Assembly: GCF_000759345.1 (NCBI RefSeq)
Contig: NZ_JPZL01000001.1
Location: 1,116,001-1,180,000, forward strand
Reading direction: 5' to 3'
Length of the DNA stretch: 64,000 nt
Source: Litchfieldella xinjiangensis
Lineage (GTDB): Bacteria > Pseudomonadota > Gammaproteobacteria > Pseudomonadales > Halomonadaceae
Under the pieces are notes generated by a model. The model was not told where the DNA came from. It did not search any database and worked only from the letters and a program-made list of their open reading frames with translations. The first letter of the stretch is position 1. Each line of letters opens with the position of its first letter. Of this stretch, positions 18,008 through 26,969 are shown piece after piece. The translations under genes and the position numbers were made by a program.

Positions 18008-19147
18008 ATGAAAGTGTTCAACGTAAAACATAGTAAGCTCCTGAAACAGGAAGAGCGTTTCATCGATAAGCATGATGTCACGGAATTGATCAAGCGCTGC
18101 ATCGATAACCTGATCAATATCAAGGATGAAACCGGAGAGTTCCTACTTCACCTTGACGACGGCCGCACCATCGATACTAAAGGCTGGGCGGGCTGGGAGT
18201 GGACCCACGGTATCGGCCTGTATGGCATGTACAAGTACTACGAGCAGACGGGCGATCAAGCGGCCCTGGCCATCATCGATGGCTGGTTCCGGGATCGTTT
18301 CAGCGAGCCTCTGGCAACGAAGAATGTCAATACGGTCTGCCCCTTCCTGACTCTCGCCTACCGCTATGAAGAGACCCACCGCAAGGAGTGGCTCCCTTAC
18401 CTCCAGGCGTGGGCTGATTGGGTCATGTACGACATGCCCCGTACCGACAAGGGTGGACTGCAGCATGTCGTCTACAACAGCGAAAATCATCAGCAGCTGT
18501 GGGACGACACCCTGATGATGAGCGTGCTTCCCCTGGCCAAGATCGGCCTCTTACTCGACCGGCCCGAGTATGTAGAAGAAGCCAAGTACCAATTCCTGCT
18601 GCACGTTCAGTATTTGATGGATCGCCAGACGGGGGCCTGGTTCCATGGCTGGACCTTCGACGGGCATCATAACTTTGCAAATGCATTATGGGCCCGCGGC
18701 AATAGCTGGCTGACCATTGTCATTCCCGAATTCCTCGAACTTCTCGATCTACCCGAGAACGACGCTCTACGACGCTTTTTGATCCAGGTGCTCGAATCGC
18801 AGGTCGAGGCACTTACCCAGTGGCAATCCGACTCAGGCCTTTGGCATACCTTGCTGGACGATCACGATTCTTACCTGGAGGCATCCGCTTCCGCCGGTTT
18901 CGCCTACGGGCTGATGAAGGCCGTTCGTCTGCGTTATATCGACGCCAAGCACTATGCAACCGCCGAGAAAGCAGTCAAGGGCGTTATCAGCAATATCAAC
19001 GCCGATGGAGAGCTAGAGCAAGTCTCGTTCGGCACGGCCATGGGGGACGATCTCGATTACTACCGAAACATTCCCTTGACGTCCATGCCCTACGGTCAGG
19101 CCATGGCAATTCTATGTTTATCCGAATACATGAGAACTTATCTATAA
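18008..19147 (+). CDS. Unsaturated rhamnogalacturonyl hydrolase (GH105)
   Basis: The start at 18008 (MKVFNVKHSK) has AGGA seven bases upstream; a TTG at 17981 overlapping the permease stop is less likely. The 379 residues form an (alpha/alpha)6 barrel of family GH105, with 'WEWTHGIGLYGMYKYYEQTG', 'WDDTLMMSVLPLAKIG' (the Asp matching the catalytic acid of YteR) and 'WARGNSWLTIVIPEFLE'. There is no signal peptide, so it works in the cytoplasm on imported fragments. It releases the unsaturated uronic acid from rhamnose. The uronate goes to KduI, and rhamnose to the rhamnonate operon at 21-28.5 kb. Confidence 0.9.
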   Translation: MKVFNVKHSKLLKQEERFIDKHDVTELIKRCIDNLINIKDETGEFLLHLDDGRTIDTKGWAGWEWTHGIGLYGMYKYYEQTGDQAALAIIDGWFRDRFSEPLATKNVNTVCPFLTLAYRYEETHRKEWLPYLQAWADWVMYDMPRTDKGGLQHVVYNSENHQQLWDDTLMMSVLPLAKIGLLLDRPEYVEEAKYQFLLHVQYLMDRQTGAWFHGWTFDGHHNFANALWARGNSWLTIVIPEFLELLDLPENDALRRFLIQVLESQVEALTQWQSDSGLWHTLLDDHDSYLEASASAGFAYGLMKAVRLRYIDAKHYATAEKAVKGVISNINADGELEQVSFGTAMGDDLDYYRNIPLTSMPYGQAMAILCLSEYMRTYL

Positions 19148-19203
19148 CACCCGGTCCGATCATGGACAGCATAGCCTCAACAACAGCAAACAAGGAGTCG
19201 ATC

Positions 19204-20205
19204 ATGACCACGCCGCGCTATTCCAAAACCCTGCTGACGACCGCTGTAGCACTCCTGGCAGTCGGGGGAAGCACTGCCCATGCACAACAGGATGTCAATC
19301 TCAAGCTGGCTTACGCCCAGAACTCACAACCCGTCAAAGATGCCTTGGCCAAGTTCGGCGAGCTGGTCGAAGAAAAGTCGGAGGGCTCGGTAAGCGTCAC
19401 TTATTTCCCCGATAGCCAACTGGGTGGAGAAACCGAACTTGTAGAGATGCTCCAGACCGGCGCTGTTGATATGACCAAGGTCTCAGGTGGCTTGATGGGG
19501 AGTTTTTCACCCCTTTATCAAGTATTTTCGATGCCCTACCTGTTCGATGACCAGGAGCACTTCCGCAAGGTCATGAACGATCAATCCATCATGAACGACG
19601 TGTATCAATCGACAAAGGATCAAGGCTTCGTGGGGGTAGGCTGGTACGACTCGGGACAGCGTAACTTTTACATGGCGGATACCCCCATTGAAGAAGTCTC
19701 TGACCTGACTGGCAAGAAAATCCGCGTGATGCAGAGCCAGACCGCTGTCGATACGATGGAGCTTCTAGGCGCCTCGCCTGTCGTCATGGCCCAGGAGGAG
19801 GTGTACACGGCATTACAGCAAGGGGTGCTGGACGGTGCGGAGAACAATGAATTCGCCCTAACTACGGCACGCCATGGTGAAGTCGTCGACTACTACTCCC
19901 TCGATGGCCACACCCGTATTCCGGACATCATTCTGATAAGCAACAGCGCGCTCGAGTCTCTCTCCGAGGACCAACGCGAAGCGGTAATGGAATCCATTCG
20001 GGAATCCACCGAGTTCCAGCTCGATGAGTGGGCAGAAGCCGTTGCTGAAGCACGGGAGCAGATCAAGAATGAATTTGACGTCGAGATCAATGAGGTCGAT
20101 ATCACGCCCTTCCAGGAAGCCGTACAACCCATGTACGAGAGGCTGAAGGACAATCCCGAGCAACATGCTCTCTACGAGCAGGTCAAGGAACTTAGCAACA
20201 ACTAA
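19204..20205 (+). CDS. TRAP transporter substrate-binding protein (DctP type)
   Basis: The start at 19204 (MTTPRYSKTLL) has AAGGAG and is followed by a signal peptide cleaved near 'AHA-QQDVNL'. The same frame is open further upstream, inside the hydrolase gene, but that part is a shadow. The 333-residue protein shows DctP marks 'PDSQLGGETELVEMLQTGAVD', 'GWYDSGQRNFY' and 'GKKIRVMQSQ', the last holding the Arg that usually binds the ligand carboxylate. A uronide ligand fits the operon. Confidence 0.93.
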   Translation: MTTPRYSKTLLTTAVALLAVGGSTAHAQQDVNLKLAYAQNSQPVKDALAKFGELVEEKSEGSVSVTYFPDSQLGGETELVEMLQTGAVDMTKVSGGLMGSFSPLYQVFSMPYLFDDQEHFRKVMNDQSIMNDVYQSTKDQGFVGVGWYDSGQRNFYMADTPIEEVSDLTGKKIRVMQSQTAVDTMELLGASPVVMAQEEVYTALQQGVLDGAENNEFALTTARHGEVVDYYSLDGHTRIPDIILISNSALESLSEDQREAVMESIRESTEFQLDEWAEAVAEAREQIKNEFDVEINEVDITPFQEAVQPMYERLKDNPEQHALYEQVKELSNN

Positions 20206-20275
20206 TGACTTACGGTGTTGCCTGTATAGCAGGCAGCATTCGATCACCCCCGATACCTAACTTATTTAAATACGT

Positions 20276-20301
20276 GTTATCGCCCTGTATAGGGCGATAA
20301 C
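20276..20301 (+). terminator. Hairpin between the TRAP binding-protein gene and the TIM-barrel gene
   Basis: A perfect 11-bp inverted repeat (gttatcgccct/agggcgataac, 4-nt loop) ends 14 bp before the next ATG. A smaller 6-bp hairpin (tgcctg/caggca) lies at 20219-20235. Neither has a T-run, so they may stabilise or partly terminate the message rather than end it. Confidence 0.45.
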
Positions 20302-20315
20302 GCAACGGATTGCTT

Positions 20316-21152
20316 ATGAATATTGGAATCAGAGCACACGACCTACCGAAAAAGCCACTCGACGAGCTGGTCGCGGATCTGGCTAACCGCGGCTTGCGCT
20401 GCACCCAGCTTGCACTTGGCAAGTCGTTCGACTTTCCTTCGGACGTAGGGAATCTAAACCCCGGAATAGCCAATTATATTGGCGCAGCGTTCCAAAGAGC
20501 CGATATCCAGATTGCCGTGCTGGGCTGTTATGTCAATATCATTCATCCCGATCCCAACGAAAGACGCCGAGCCTTGGCTCGCTTCAAGGATCATATACGA
20601 TTTGCTAGGGACTTCGGTTGTAGCATCGTCGGCACGGAAACGGGCAATATAAATGCCGATATCGTCTATACCGAGGAGAACTTTAACGAAGCCCCCTTCC
20701 TGGAAGTCGTCGAGGTGGTCAAGGAACTAGTGGAGGAAGCCGAAAAGTTTGGTGTCATGGTGGGTATCGAGCCCGGCGTGAACCACCCGCTTCATTCACC
20801 AGACAAGGTCAGACGCTTGCTGGAAAGCGTCGACTCGAACAACTTGCAGATTATTTTCGATCCTGTCAATTTCCTGACCGCCGATAACTATCACCAGCAA
20901 CGAGATATCCTCAAGGAAGCCATCGATGGCTGGGGCGACCGAATCGTCGTCATCCATGCCAAGGATTTCATTATAGAGAATGGTTCGCTTCGCCCGGCGC
21001 CATTAGGCAAGGGCTTACTCGACTATCCGTTCCTGTTTGAGCAGCTCGGTGAGAGCAAGCCTTACATCAATATTCTCATGGATGAAATCGATGTCCATGA
21101 CATCGAAGACGGCGCTCGTTATCTACGTACACTATTACCACAGCAGGTATGA
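20316..21152 (+). CDS. Sugar isomerase/epimerase-like TIM-barrel protein, function unknown
   Basis: The start at 20316 (MNIGIRAHDLP) has no strong ribosome site. The 278-residue protein is a xylose-isomerase-like AP endonuclease-2 barrel: 'LDELVADLANRGLRCTQLALG' at the N terminus, 'IVGTETGNIN', the Glu of 'GIEPGVNHP', 'IIFDPVNFL' and 'IVVIHAKDF' supply likely metal-binding Glu, Asp and His residues. It follows the TRAP genes on the same strand. It is not one of the known Kdu or rhamnose pathway enzymes, so it may isomerise an unusual sugar of the same polymer or epimerise an intermediate. The role is not assigned. Confidence 0.75.
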   Translation: MNIGIRAHDLPKKPLDELVADLANRGLRCTQLALGKSFDFPSDVGNLNPGIANYIGAAFQRADIQIAVLGCYVNIIHPDPNERRRALARFKDHIRFARDFGCSIVGTETGNINADIVYTEENFNEAPFLEVVEVVKELVEEAEKFGVMVGIEPGVNHPLHSPDKVRRLLESVDSNNLQIIFDPVNFLTADNYHQQRDILKEAIDGWGDRIVVIHAKDFIIENGSLRPAPLGKGLLDYPFLFEQLGESKPYINILMDEIDVHDIEDGARYLRTLLPQQV

Positions 21153-21165
21153 GCCCAACAGGAAA

Positions 21166-21188
21166 CCCCGGGCTAACGAATCCCGGGG
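21166..21188. terminator. Hairpin between convergent operons
   Basis: A 7-bp GC repeat (ccccggg/cccgggg) with a 9-nt loop sits between the TIM-barrel gene and the convergent rhamnose operon. A flanking gagccc/gggctc pair could extend or compete with it. Confidence 0.6.
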
Positions 21189-21206
21189 CTCTCGTGGGCG
21201 CATCGG

Positions 21207-21386
21207 TCACTCAACGGATGCTTCTCTTCCCATCCATAGCGGTGTCACCAGGAACCAGACGATAGTGGTGGCTAGTACCGACCACTTCATCGCTGCCTCG
21301 CTCATGACATCGAACAAGAAAAGCATTGGAAAGAGTGCGGTCAGGATCAACATAAATACTGAGATTACTTGCAGCATTTTTTTCAT
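21207..21386 (-). CDS. Small membrane protein (59 residues) coupled to the NCS1-like permease
   Basis: Translation of the minus strand from ATG at 21386 gives MKKMLQVISVFMLI..., ending '..TPLWMGREASVE'. There are two hydrophobic segments, residues about 5-25 and 33-52, joined by a short polar loop with 'DVMSEAAMKW'. Its ATG overlaps the permease TGA (ATGA), the usual sign of coupled translation of two subunits. It is the last gene of the rhamnose operon and is followed by a hairpin. Short two-helix partners are known for some sodium symporters, but I know none for NCS1 permeases. It is too short for many gene callers. Confidence 0.7.
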   Translation of the reverse strand: MKKMLQVISVFMLILTALFPMLFLFDVMSEAAMKWSVLATTIVWFLVTPLWMGREASVE

Positions 21387-22930
21387 AGCGATAATCCCTT
21401 ATTCGTACCTGAGGCAGGGACAGTAGCGCCCTTGTCTTGCCCGGAGGTTTGACGTGCTACCCTTGAGGATGGATTACGCTGGGCTACGAAGCTCAAGCTG
21501 ATGAACAATATTGCGGCGATGAACCAACCCGGCAAGGCCACGAAGAAGATCTCGATACCGGCGAACTCAACGAGCACCAGACAGATGGCCAGCGTGATTA
21601 GCCAAGCACCAAGCACCGGATAAGTCATCCGATGCCCTGCGTATTCTGCATGGAAGCTTTTCAGTCCTAGCTTGGGCAACACCCAGAAATCGATAAAGAT
21701 CACCGCGCCGATCGGCATCAAAAGCAACCCGTACAGTGCCACGAAACCCAGCAGTTGCATGGCTACCCCCGGAAACATGGCCACAAGCGTGGTCAGGAGC
21801 CCGGTCGCTATCGTCACCTTGAAGCGTGAGGCACTGGGAATGATCGCCTGGAAAGCCAGCCCTGCCCGGTAGATCGTCGGGTTGGCGGTCGTCCAACCAG
21901 CGATGATCACACAGATCAATCCCGCCACGCCCAGCGCTTGATCGGCCAATGGCCCGGGTAAAGGATTCGGGATGTTACCGGCTTCCGCTGCGGCGATCAT
22001 CGCACTGTCACTCGTTAGTCCTGCCTCGTACATCTGAAAGGCGAACAGCATGGAGGCGGCCAGCCAGGCCATGAAATGGCCAACGTACATTCCCGCTGCG
22101 GAGGCGATGCTATACCAACTCTTGTGTGCGAAACGCAGTACCGAAAGATCGGCCATACCGACATGCATGGCCATGTTCGCGAACCAGGCGAAAAAGATCA
22201 CATGCCATATGGAGAAGGTTGGCTGGCCCGGCACTTGCACTCCAGTCCAAATCGCCGTGTCGGCCAGTGCCCAAAGGTCACCAGCCGAGGTCACGCTGGA
22301 GCCCGATGCATCAATGAACCATTTGAGCGAGACGATACCGAAGCCGAGAAAGATCAATACCATCCAGGGCGCGGCGATATTGGCGAACCAAGACACGAAA
22401 CGGTAACCATATGCCGCCACCAGCGTGATGACGATGCCAACCGCTAGTACGCTGAGCACCCAGCCTAAGCTGCTGGGGGTCATGTCGGCGAGGGTCGGCA
22501 ACGGGAAGCCAAACCAGACCCCCACCGCCGTTGCCGAAACGGTGATCATCGCGCCCGCCAGGAAACAGAACGCCAGGCCGTTGGCCAAATTATAAAGAAT
22601 GACCGTATAGCGGCCCGCGATCTTTTCCAGATGGTAATACAGCGTCAGCCGAACCCGTGTAGCAATAGGGGCAGTTAGCAACAGCCAGCTCAACACTGCT
22701 AGCAGATTGCCGATGATCAACCCCACGATCACATCGAAGGCCCCTACCCCTGCCAGCACGAACAGAGGGCCAATCATCAGCTCGGTGCCGGCGGTATGTT
22801 CGCCGGCATACATGCCGATGAAGCTCTTGAATCCCATCCGGGCCCTATCGGGCACTGGTTGGCGCTCGTACTCTCCTCCGACCGGGGCTGATTCGCCCCC
22901 TGCCGACTGTGTCTTTATCGTGTCAGTCAT
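21383..22930 (-). CDS. NCS1-family-like permease in the rhamnose operon
   Basis: The 515-residue protein has about 12 membrane segments and NCS1 (cytosine/purine permease) marks: 'YAGEHTAGTELMIGPLFVLAG', 'GWTTANPTIYRAGLAFQ' and 'PIGAVIFIDFWVLPKLG'. AAGGGG precedes its ATG. NCS1 members normally carry nucleobases, hydantoins or related compounds. Here it lies between aldA and a coupled 59-residue protein in an operon otherwise devoted to L-rhamnose. No other rhamnose transporter (RhaT, ABC or MFS) is present, so rhamnose or rhamnonate is the likely cargo by context only. Confidence 0.82.
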   Translation of the reverse strand: MTDTIKTQSAGGESAPVGGEYERQPVPDRARMGFKSFIGMYAGEHTAGTELMIGPLFVLAGVGAFDVIVGLIIGNLLAVLSWLLLTAPIATRVRLTLYYHLEKIAGRYTVILYNLANGLAFCFLAGAMITVSATAVGVWFGFPLPTLADMTPSSLGWVLSVLAVGIVITLVAAYGYRFVSWFANIAAPWMVLIFLGFGIVSLKWFIDASGSSVTSAGDLWALADTAIWTGVQVPGQPTFSIWHVIFFAWFANMAMHVGMADLSVLRFAHKSWYSIASAAGMYVGHFMAWLAASMLFAFQMYEAGLTSDSAMIAAAEAGNIPNPLPGPLADQALGVAGLICVIIAGWTTANPTIYRAGLAFQAIIPSASRFKVTIATGLLTTLVAMFPGVAMQLLGFVALYGLLLMPIGAVIFIDFWVLPKLGLKSFHAEYAGHRMTYPVLGAWLITLAICLVLVEFAGIEIFFVALPGWFIAAILFISLSFVAQRNPSSRVARQTSGQDKGATVPASGTNKGLSL

Positions 22931-22960
22931 GAAAACTCACCCCTTTGTTATTGATGAGGC

Positions 22961-24397
22961 TCAGGTCTCGAGGTAAACCACATGGCTATGGGTGTATTCG
23001 TAGAGCCCATGCTTGCCGTCAGCCCCGCCGATGCCCGACTTGCGCACCCCGGCGTGGAAGCCTTGCATGGCCTCGAAGTTTTCACGGTTGACGTAGGTCT
23101 CGCCGAAATCGAGGCCACGGCACGCCTGCATGGCGTTTTTGAGACTGCGGGTATAGATGGACGATGTGAGGCCGTACTCGCAATCGTTGGCCAGGCCAAT
23201 GGCTTCATCCAGGTCGTCGACAATCTGAATCGGTAATACCGGGCCGAAGATCTCCTGACGCATGATGGTCATCTCCTGGCGGCAGCCGGCCAGCACCGTG
23301 GGCTGATAGTGATAGCCCGCGCCAAGGTCGGCGACCTTGCCACCGGTGATCAGCTCAGCCCCTTCTCTCTGAGCGGCCTCGACCATCTGAGCCACCTTGT
23401 CGAGGCCAGCGCGATTGATCAGCGGCCCCATGTCCAGGTCGCTTTGGGCCAGCGGATCACCGTAGCGGGTAGCATCCATGGCCTTGGCCATCTTCTCGAC
23501 GAAGGCTTCGGCAACACCGCGCTGAACATAGACACGCTCGGCGCAGTTGCAAACCTGGCCACTATTGATGATGCGAGAGCCATGGATGGCTTTCACTGCC
23601 AGGTCGATATCGGCGTCATCGAGCACGATCGCCGGTGCCTTGCCGCCCAGTTCCAGATTGAGCTTGGTGATATTGTCAGCGGCACTGGCCATGATCCGTG
23701 ACCCGGTGGCAACGCTGCCGGTGAAACTGATCATGTCGACCTCCGGACTGGTGGTCAGGGCGCTACCGGTCGTGGCCCCGCTGCCGCTGACCACGTTGAA
23801 CACGCCTGGCGGCAGGCCCAGCGTATCGACCAGCTTGGCGAACTCGAAGCAGTTGTTGGGGGTCTCTTCGCTGGGCTTGATCACGATGGTGTTGCCCGTC
23901 ACCAGCGCCGGCGCCATCTTGCGGGCGATCAGGAAGAACGGGAAGTTCCAGGGCAGGATGCCAGCGACCACACCCAGCGGCTTTCGAAACAGGAAAATGT
24001 TCTCGTTGGGACGGTCGCTTTCGATGATCTCGCCTTCGATCCGCCGCCCCCACTCGGCCATGTAATCGAGATAATCTGCCGTGAAATTGACCTCGACCTC
24101 GGCCAAGGCGCTGACCTTACCCTGCTCTTCGGTGATGACGCGGGCCAGATGGGGGACGTTCTCGCGTAGCTTGCTTGCCAGGCGATGCAAGAAGGCAGCG
24201 CGTTCCACCGCGGGACGCGCGACCCAGCCCTTCTGAGCCGACCGGGCAGCAGCCAGGGCGCGTTCCACATCGGCACGACCGGATTCCGGCACCCGGGACA
24301 GCAACGCCTGGTTCGCAGGATTGAAAACCTCGAGGTGGTCGCTCGCCGACTCGAAGGTACCGTTGATGTAGTTCTGGTAGGTCGTGGGCTGGCTCAT
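22961..24397 (-). CDS. aldA: L-lactaldehyde dehydrogenase AldA
   Basis: The start at 24397 (MSQPTTYQNY) has AGGAG six bases upstream and gives 478 residues. It follows E. coli AldA closely ('AEVEVNFTADYLDYMAEWGRR', 'PWNFPFFLIARKMAPAL', 'ELGGKAPAIVLDDAD', 'SGQVCNCAERVYVQ' with the catalytic Cys, and 'GFHAGVRKSGIGGADGKHG'). It oxidises L-lactaldehyde from the KDR aldolase to L-lactate with NAD+. It lies 36 bp after the aldolase gene. Confidence 0.92.
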   Translation of the reverse strand: MSQPTTYQNYINGTFESASDHLEVFNPANQALLSRVPESGRADVERALAAARSAQKGWVARPAVERAAFLHRLASKLRENVPHLARVITEEQGKVSALAEVEVNFTADYLDYMAEWGRRIEGEIIESDRPNENIFLFRKPLGVVAGILPWNFPFFLIARKMAPALVTGNTIVIKPSEETPNNCFEFAKLVDTLGLPPGVFNVVSGSGATTGSALTTSPEVDMISFTGSVATGSRIMASAADNITKLNLELGGKAPAIVLDDADIDLAVKAIHGSRIINSGQVCNCAERVYVQRGVAEAFVEKMAKAMDATRYGDPLAQSDLDMGPLINRAGLDKVAQMVEAAQREGAELITGGKVADLGAGYHYQPTVLAGCRQEMTIMRQEIFGPVLPIQIVDDLDEAIGLANDCEYGLTSSIYTRSLKNAMQACRGLDFGETYVNRENFEAMQGFHAGVRKSGIGGADGKHGLYEYTHSHVVYLET

Positions 24398-24433
24398 GAC
24401 AGGACTCCTGTTGTCGTTATGGGTCAAATCGGG

Positions 24434-25234
24434 TTAGTAGGTTGACGAGGCCGACCCCGAGGAGGCCCCTTCCTTGTAGTGCGCAATGGTGGCCAGGGCC
24501 GCCTGTCGCAGTAGGCTGATATCGATGCCCACGGCAATGAATCGGCACCCCATCGATTGATAGTGGCGGGCGTCGGCTTCGACGGGGGCCAGAATACCGA
24601 CCGGCTTACCGGCCGCCTGGACGGCCTCGATGGCATGAACAATGGCAGCCTGAACATCGGGGTGTCCGGGATTGCCGGGGTGGCCCATTCCCACCGATAG
24701 ATCGGCGGGTCCGACGAACACGGCATCCACGCCCTCCGTGGCGGCAATCGCTTCCACGTTTTCGATACCGCGAGGCGACTCCACCTGCACGATAAGGCAG
24801 AGTTCCTCATGCGCATGGGCCAAGTAGTCGTCGACACCATCCCAGCGGGTGGCGCGTACTAGGCCGCCCCCCACGCCGCGCATGCCATGGGGCGGATAAC
24901 GCATGGCACGTACCAGGGCCGTGGCTTGGTCGGCGCTCTCGACCATGGGCACCATCAGCGTCTGGGCACCGATATCCAGCAACTGCTTGATCAATGCCGG
25001 ATCCTGATTGACGGTGCGCACCACTGGAGCGGAATCGTAGGGCGCCACAGCCTGTAGCTGGGCAAGAATCGCCGGCACCGTATTGGGTGCATGCTCGCCA
25101 TCGATCAGCATCCAGTCGAAACCGGTGCTCGCCGCGATCTCTGCGGCATAGCCGGTGGCGAAGCCGGCCCATAGGCCATATTGGACCTCACCGCCGGCCA
25201 GCGCGCGCCGGAAAGGGTTGACGGGCATATGCAT
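24434..25234 (-). CDS. rhmA: 2-keto-3-deoxy-L-rhamnonate aldolase (HpcH/HpaI family)
   Basis: The 266-residue protein is a class II HpaI-type aldolase with 'FDWMLIDGEHAPN', 'APVVRTVNQDPALIKQLLDIGA', 'QVESPRGIENVEAI' (metal Glu) and 'FVGPADLSVGMGHPG' (metal Asp). AGGAGA precedes the ATG. It splits 2-keto-3-deoxy-L-rhamnonate to pyruvate and L-lactaldehyde. The neighbours supply the substrate (RhmD) and remove the aldehyde (AldA), which separates it from its homologue HpaI. Confidence 0.9.
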   Translation of the reverse strand: MHMPVNPFRRALAGGEVQYGLWAGFATGYAAEIAASTGFDWMLIDGEHAPNTVPAILAQLQAVAPYDSAPVVRTVNQDPALIKQLLDIGAQTLMVPMVESADQATALVRAMRYPPHGMRGVGGGLVRATRWDGVDDYLAHAHEELCLIVQVESPRGIENVEAIAATEGVDAVFVGPADLSVGMGHPGNPGHPDVQAAIVHAIEAVQAAGKPVGILAPVEADARHYQSMGCRFIAVGIDISLLRQAALATIAHYKEGASSGSASSTY

Positions 25235-25271
25235 GAAAATCTCCTTGGCCTATGGCGCATGGGTAAGGGCG

Positions 25272-26042
25272 TTACTGCAGGTTCACGTACATGCCGCCGT
25301 CGACCAGTAGCGAAGCACCCGTGACGTACTGGGCCATGTCCGAGGCCAGAAAGACGATTGGGCCGGCCAGATCCTCGGGGCGGCCCAGGCGTCCCAGCGG
25401 GGTTCGGCTGGCCATGTATTCACGCTTGTCGGTGTCGGCGAGATCGTCCTTGTTGATGTCGGTTTCGATCGTGCCGGGCAACAGGGCATTGCAGCGGATG
25501 CCGTAGGGTCCCAGAGCAATGGCGCAGGACTGCATGAGTGACAACAGTCCGGCCTTGGTTGGGGTGTAGTGGGTCTGCATACCGCCGCCCACCAAGGCGC
25601 TGATCGAACTGACGGCAATGATCGCGCCGCCCCGCCCTTGACGTTTCATCTGGTTCGCGGCCGCCTGCACGGCGAAGAAGGCACCGTTGAGGTTGGTATC
25701 GACGGTTTTTAGATAGGTTTCGCGCGGCATATCGAGAAAACTATGGAAAGGGCAGATACCGGCGTTGTTGACGAACACATCGACACCATCGAAGTGGCTC
25801 ACGGCCGCCTCGACCAGCTTATCGCCCGTATCCGGGTCTTCGGCCGGCGCCCCGACACCTACAGCGCCCCGCCCCAGCGACTCGATCTCGTTAATCAAGT
25901 CTTCCACCGCGGGGCGACTGGACTCACTGCCGCTGTAGCCGATGATGATATTGGCCCCCTGCCGGGCGCATTCCACAGCGGCGGCGCGACCGATGCCACG
26001 CGAAGCACCGGTGATGATGACGGTCTTGTCCTTAAGCAGCAT
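25272..26042 (-). CDS. L-rhamnose 1-dehydrogenase (SDR family)
   Basis: The length of 256 residues and the opening 'MLLKDKTVIITGASRGIGRAA' match the L-rhamnose 1-dehydrogenases described from Azotobacter. SDR motifs are complete: 'TGASRGIG', 'NNAGICPF', Ser in 'VSSISALVGGG' and 'YTPTK'. It oxidises L-rhamnose to L-rhamnono-1,4-lactone, the first step of the non-phosphorylating route. AGGAG lies six bases before the ATG. Confidence 0.86.
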   Translation of the reverse strand: MLLKDKTVIITGASRGIGRAAAVECARQGANIIIGYSGSESSRPAVEDLINEIESLGRGAVGVGAPAEDPDTGDKLVEAAVSHFDGVDVFVNNAGICPFHSFLDMPRETYLKTVDTNLNGAFFAVQAAANQMKRQGRGGAIIAVSSISALVGGGMQTHYTPTKAGLLSLMQSCAIALGPYGIRCNALLPGTIETDINKDDLADTDKREYMASRTPLGRLGRPEDLAGPIVFLASDMAQYVTGASLLVDGGMYVNLQ

Positions 26043-26081
26043 GACGGACTCCTGAAAAATAAGGTGTGGACGAGCTACCGG

Positions 26082-26969
26082 TCACAGCCGATAGACACGC
26101 CGGGCATTATCGACGAATAGGGCACGTCGCTCCGCTGCCGATGCCTCGGTGACGATCTCGGCGTAGGCGTACCAAATGTCTTGGTAAGCGGCGTAGAGGC
26201 CATCCACCGGGTAGTTCGAGGCAAACAGGCAGCGCTCGACGCCAAAGGCATCGATGGCCTCCAGAATCAGGGGACGAATACTGCCCACCGTCCAATCATG
26301 ATCGAGCATGCCGAAGCCGCTGAGCTTGACCATGACATTGCTCTGGGCGGCCAACAGGCGCAGGCCGTCGCGCCAGGCCCGCCATCCCGTCACCCCTTGG
26401 CGGTCGACATACATGCCGGCGTGATTGAGCACGAACAACGTTTCGGGGTGCTCTGCGGCCAGTTGTGCGGCTCGGGCCATCTGGGAGGGGTAGATCTGAA
26501 GGTCGAAGGAGAGCCCCAGACGCGCCAGTTGGGAAAAGTTGTCCTGCCACCCAGCCTCCTCCATGTAATGCCGGCCTACATAATCAAACAGCGGGTCAGC
26601 ATGAACATTGAGAATCTGGCGAACCCCGCGCACCTGATTCGACAGTTCGCACTGAGCCTCGAGGTGGTCGATGGCCTCCGGCTTGGAAAGATCGGCGCCC
26701 ACCACCAAGGCACTCGGCAGGCGTACTTCCTGTCGGTTCAGCTCGTCCACCAACCAACGGGTTTCAGCCAGGGGATCTACCGCATCGGCCTCGACATGTA
26801 CCAAGCCCAGAAGCTCGATATCGCCGCTAACCGTCAGCAATTCACCGGGACCAAAGTCCTTCGCCATGGGCGCGTAGTCGCCGAGCAGATTTGGCGTGGG
26901 ATGCTCGAGCCAGGGCTGGTTGCCCTGGGCGAGCGCCCAGAAGTGCACATGGGGATCGATCACTTGCAT
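26082..26969 (-). CDS. L-rhamnono-1,4-lactonase (amidohydrolase family)
   Basis: The 295-residue protein of the COG3618 amidohydrolase group opens with the metal motif 'DPHVHFW' and carries 'VRGVRQILN', 'LFVLNHAGMYVDRQG', 'VMVKLSGFGM' and 'FASNYPVDGL'. Relatives hydrolyse sugar lactones such as fucono- and rhamnonolactone. Its start overlaps the end of rhaM by 10 bp, with CAGGAG upstream. Its position between dehydrogenase and dehydratase fits step two of the rhamnose pathway. Confidence 0.85.
   Translation of the reverse strand: MQVIDPHVHFWALAQGNQPWLEHPTPNLLGDYAPMAKDFGPGELLTVSGDIELLGLVHVEADAVDPLAETRWLVDELNRQEVRLPSALVVGADLSKPEAIDHLEAQCELSNQVRGVRQILNVHADPLFDYVGRHYMEEAGWQDNFSQLARLGLSFDLQIYPSQMARAAQLAAEHPETLFVLNHAGMYVDRQGVTGWRAWRDGLRLLAAQSNVMVKLSGFGMLDHDWTVGSIRPLILEAIDAFGVERCLFASNYPVDGLYAAYQDIWYAYAEIVTEASAAERRALFVDNARRVYRL

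Noticed and set aside
18820-19203. Long in-frame extension ahead of the TRAP binding protein
   Set aside because: It lies inside the GH105 gene, is Arg-rich, and would bury the clear signal peptide and AAGGAG at 19204.
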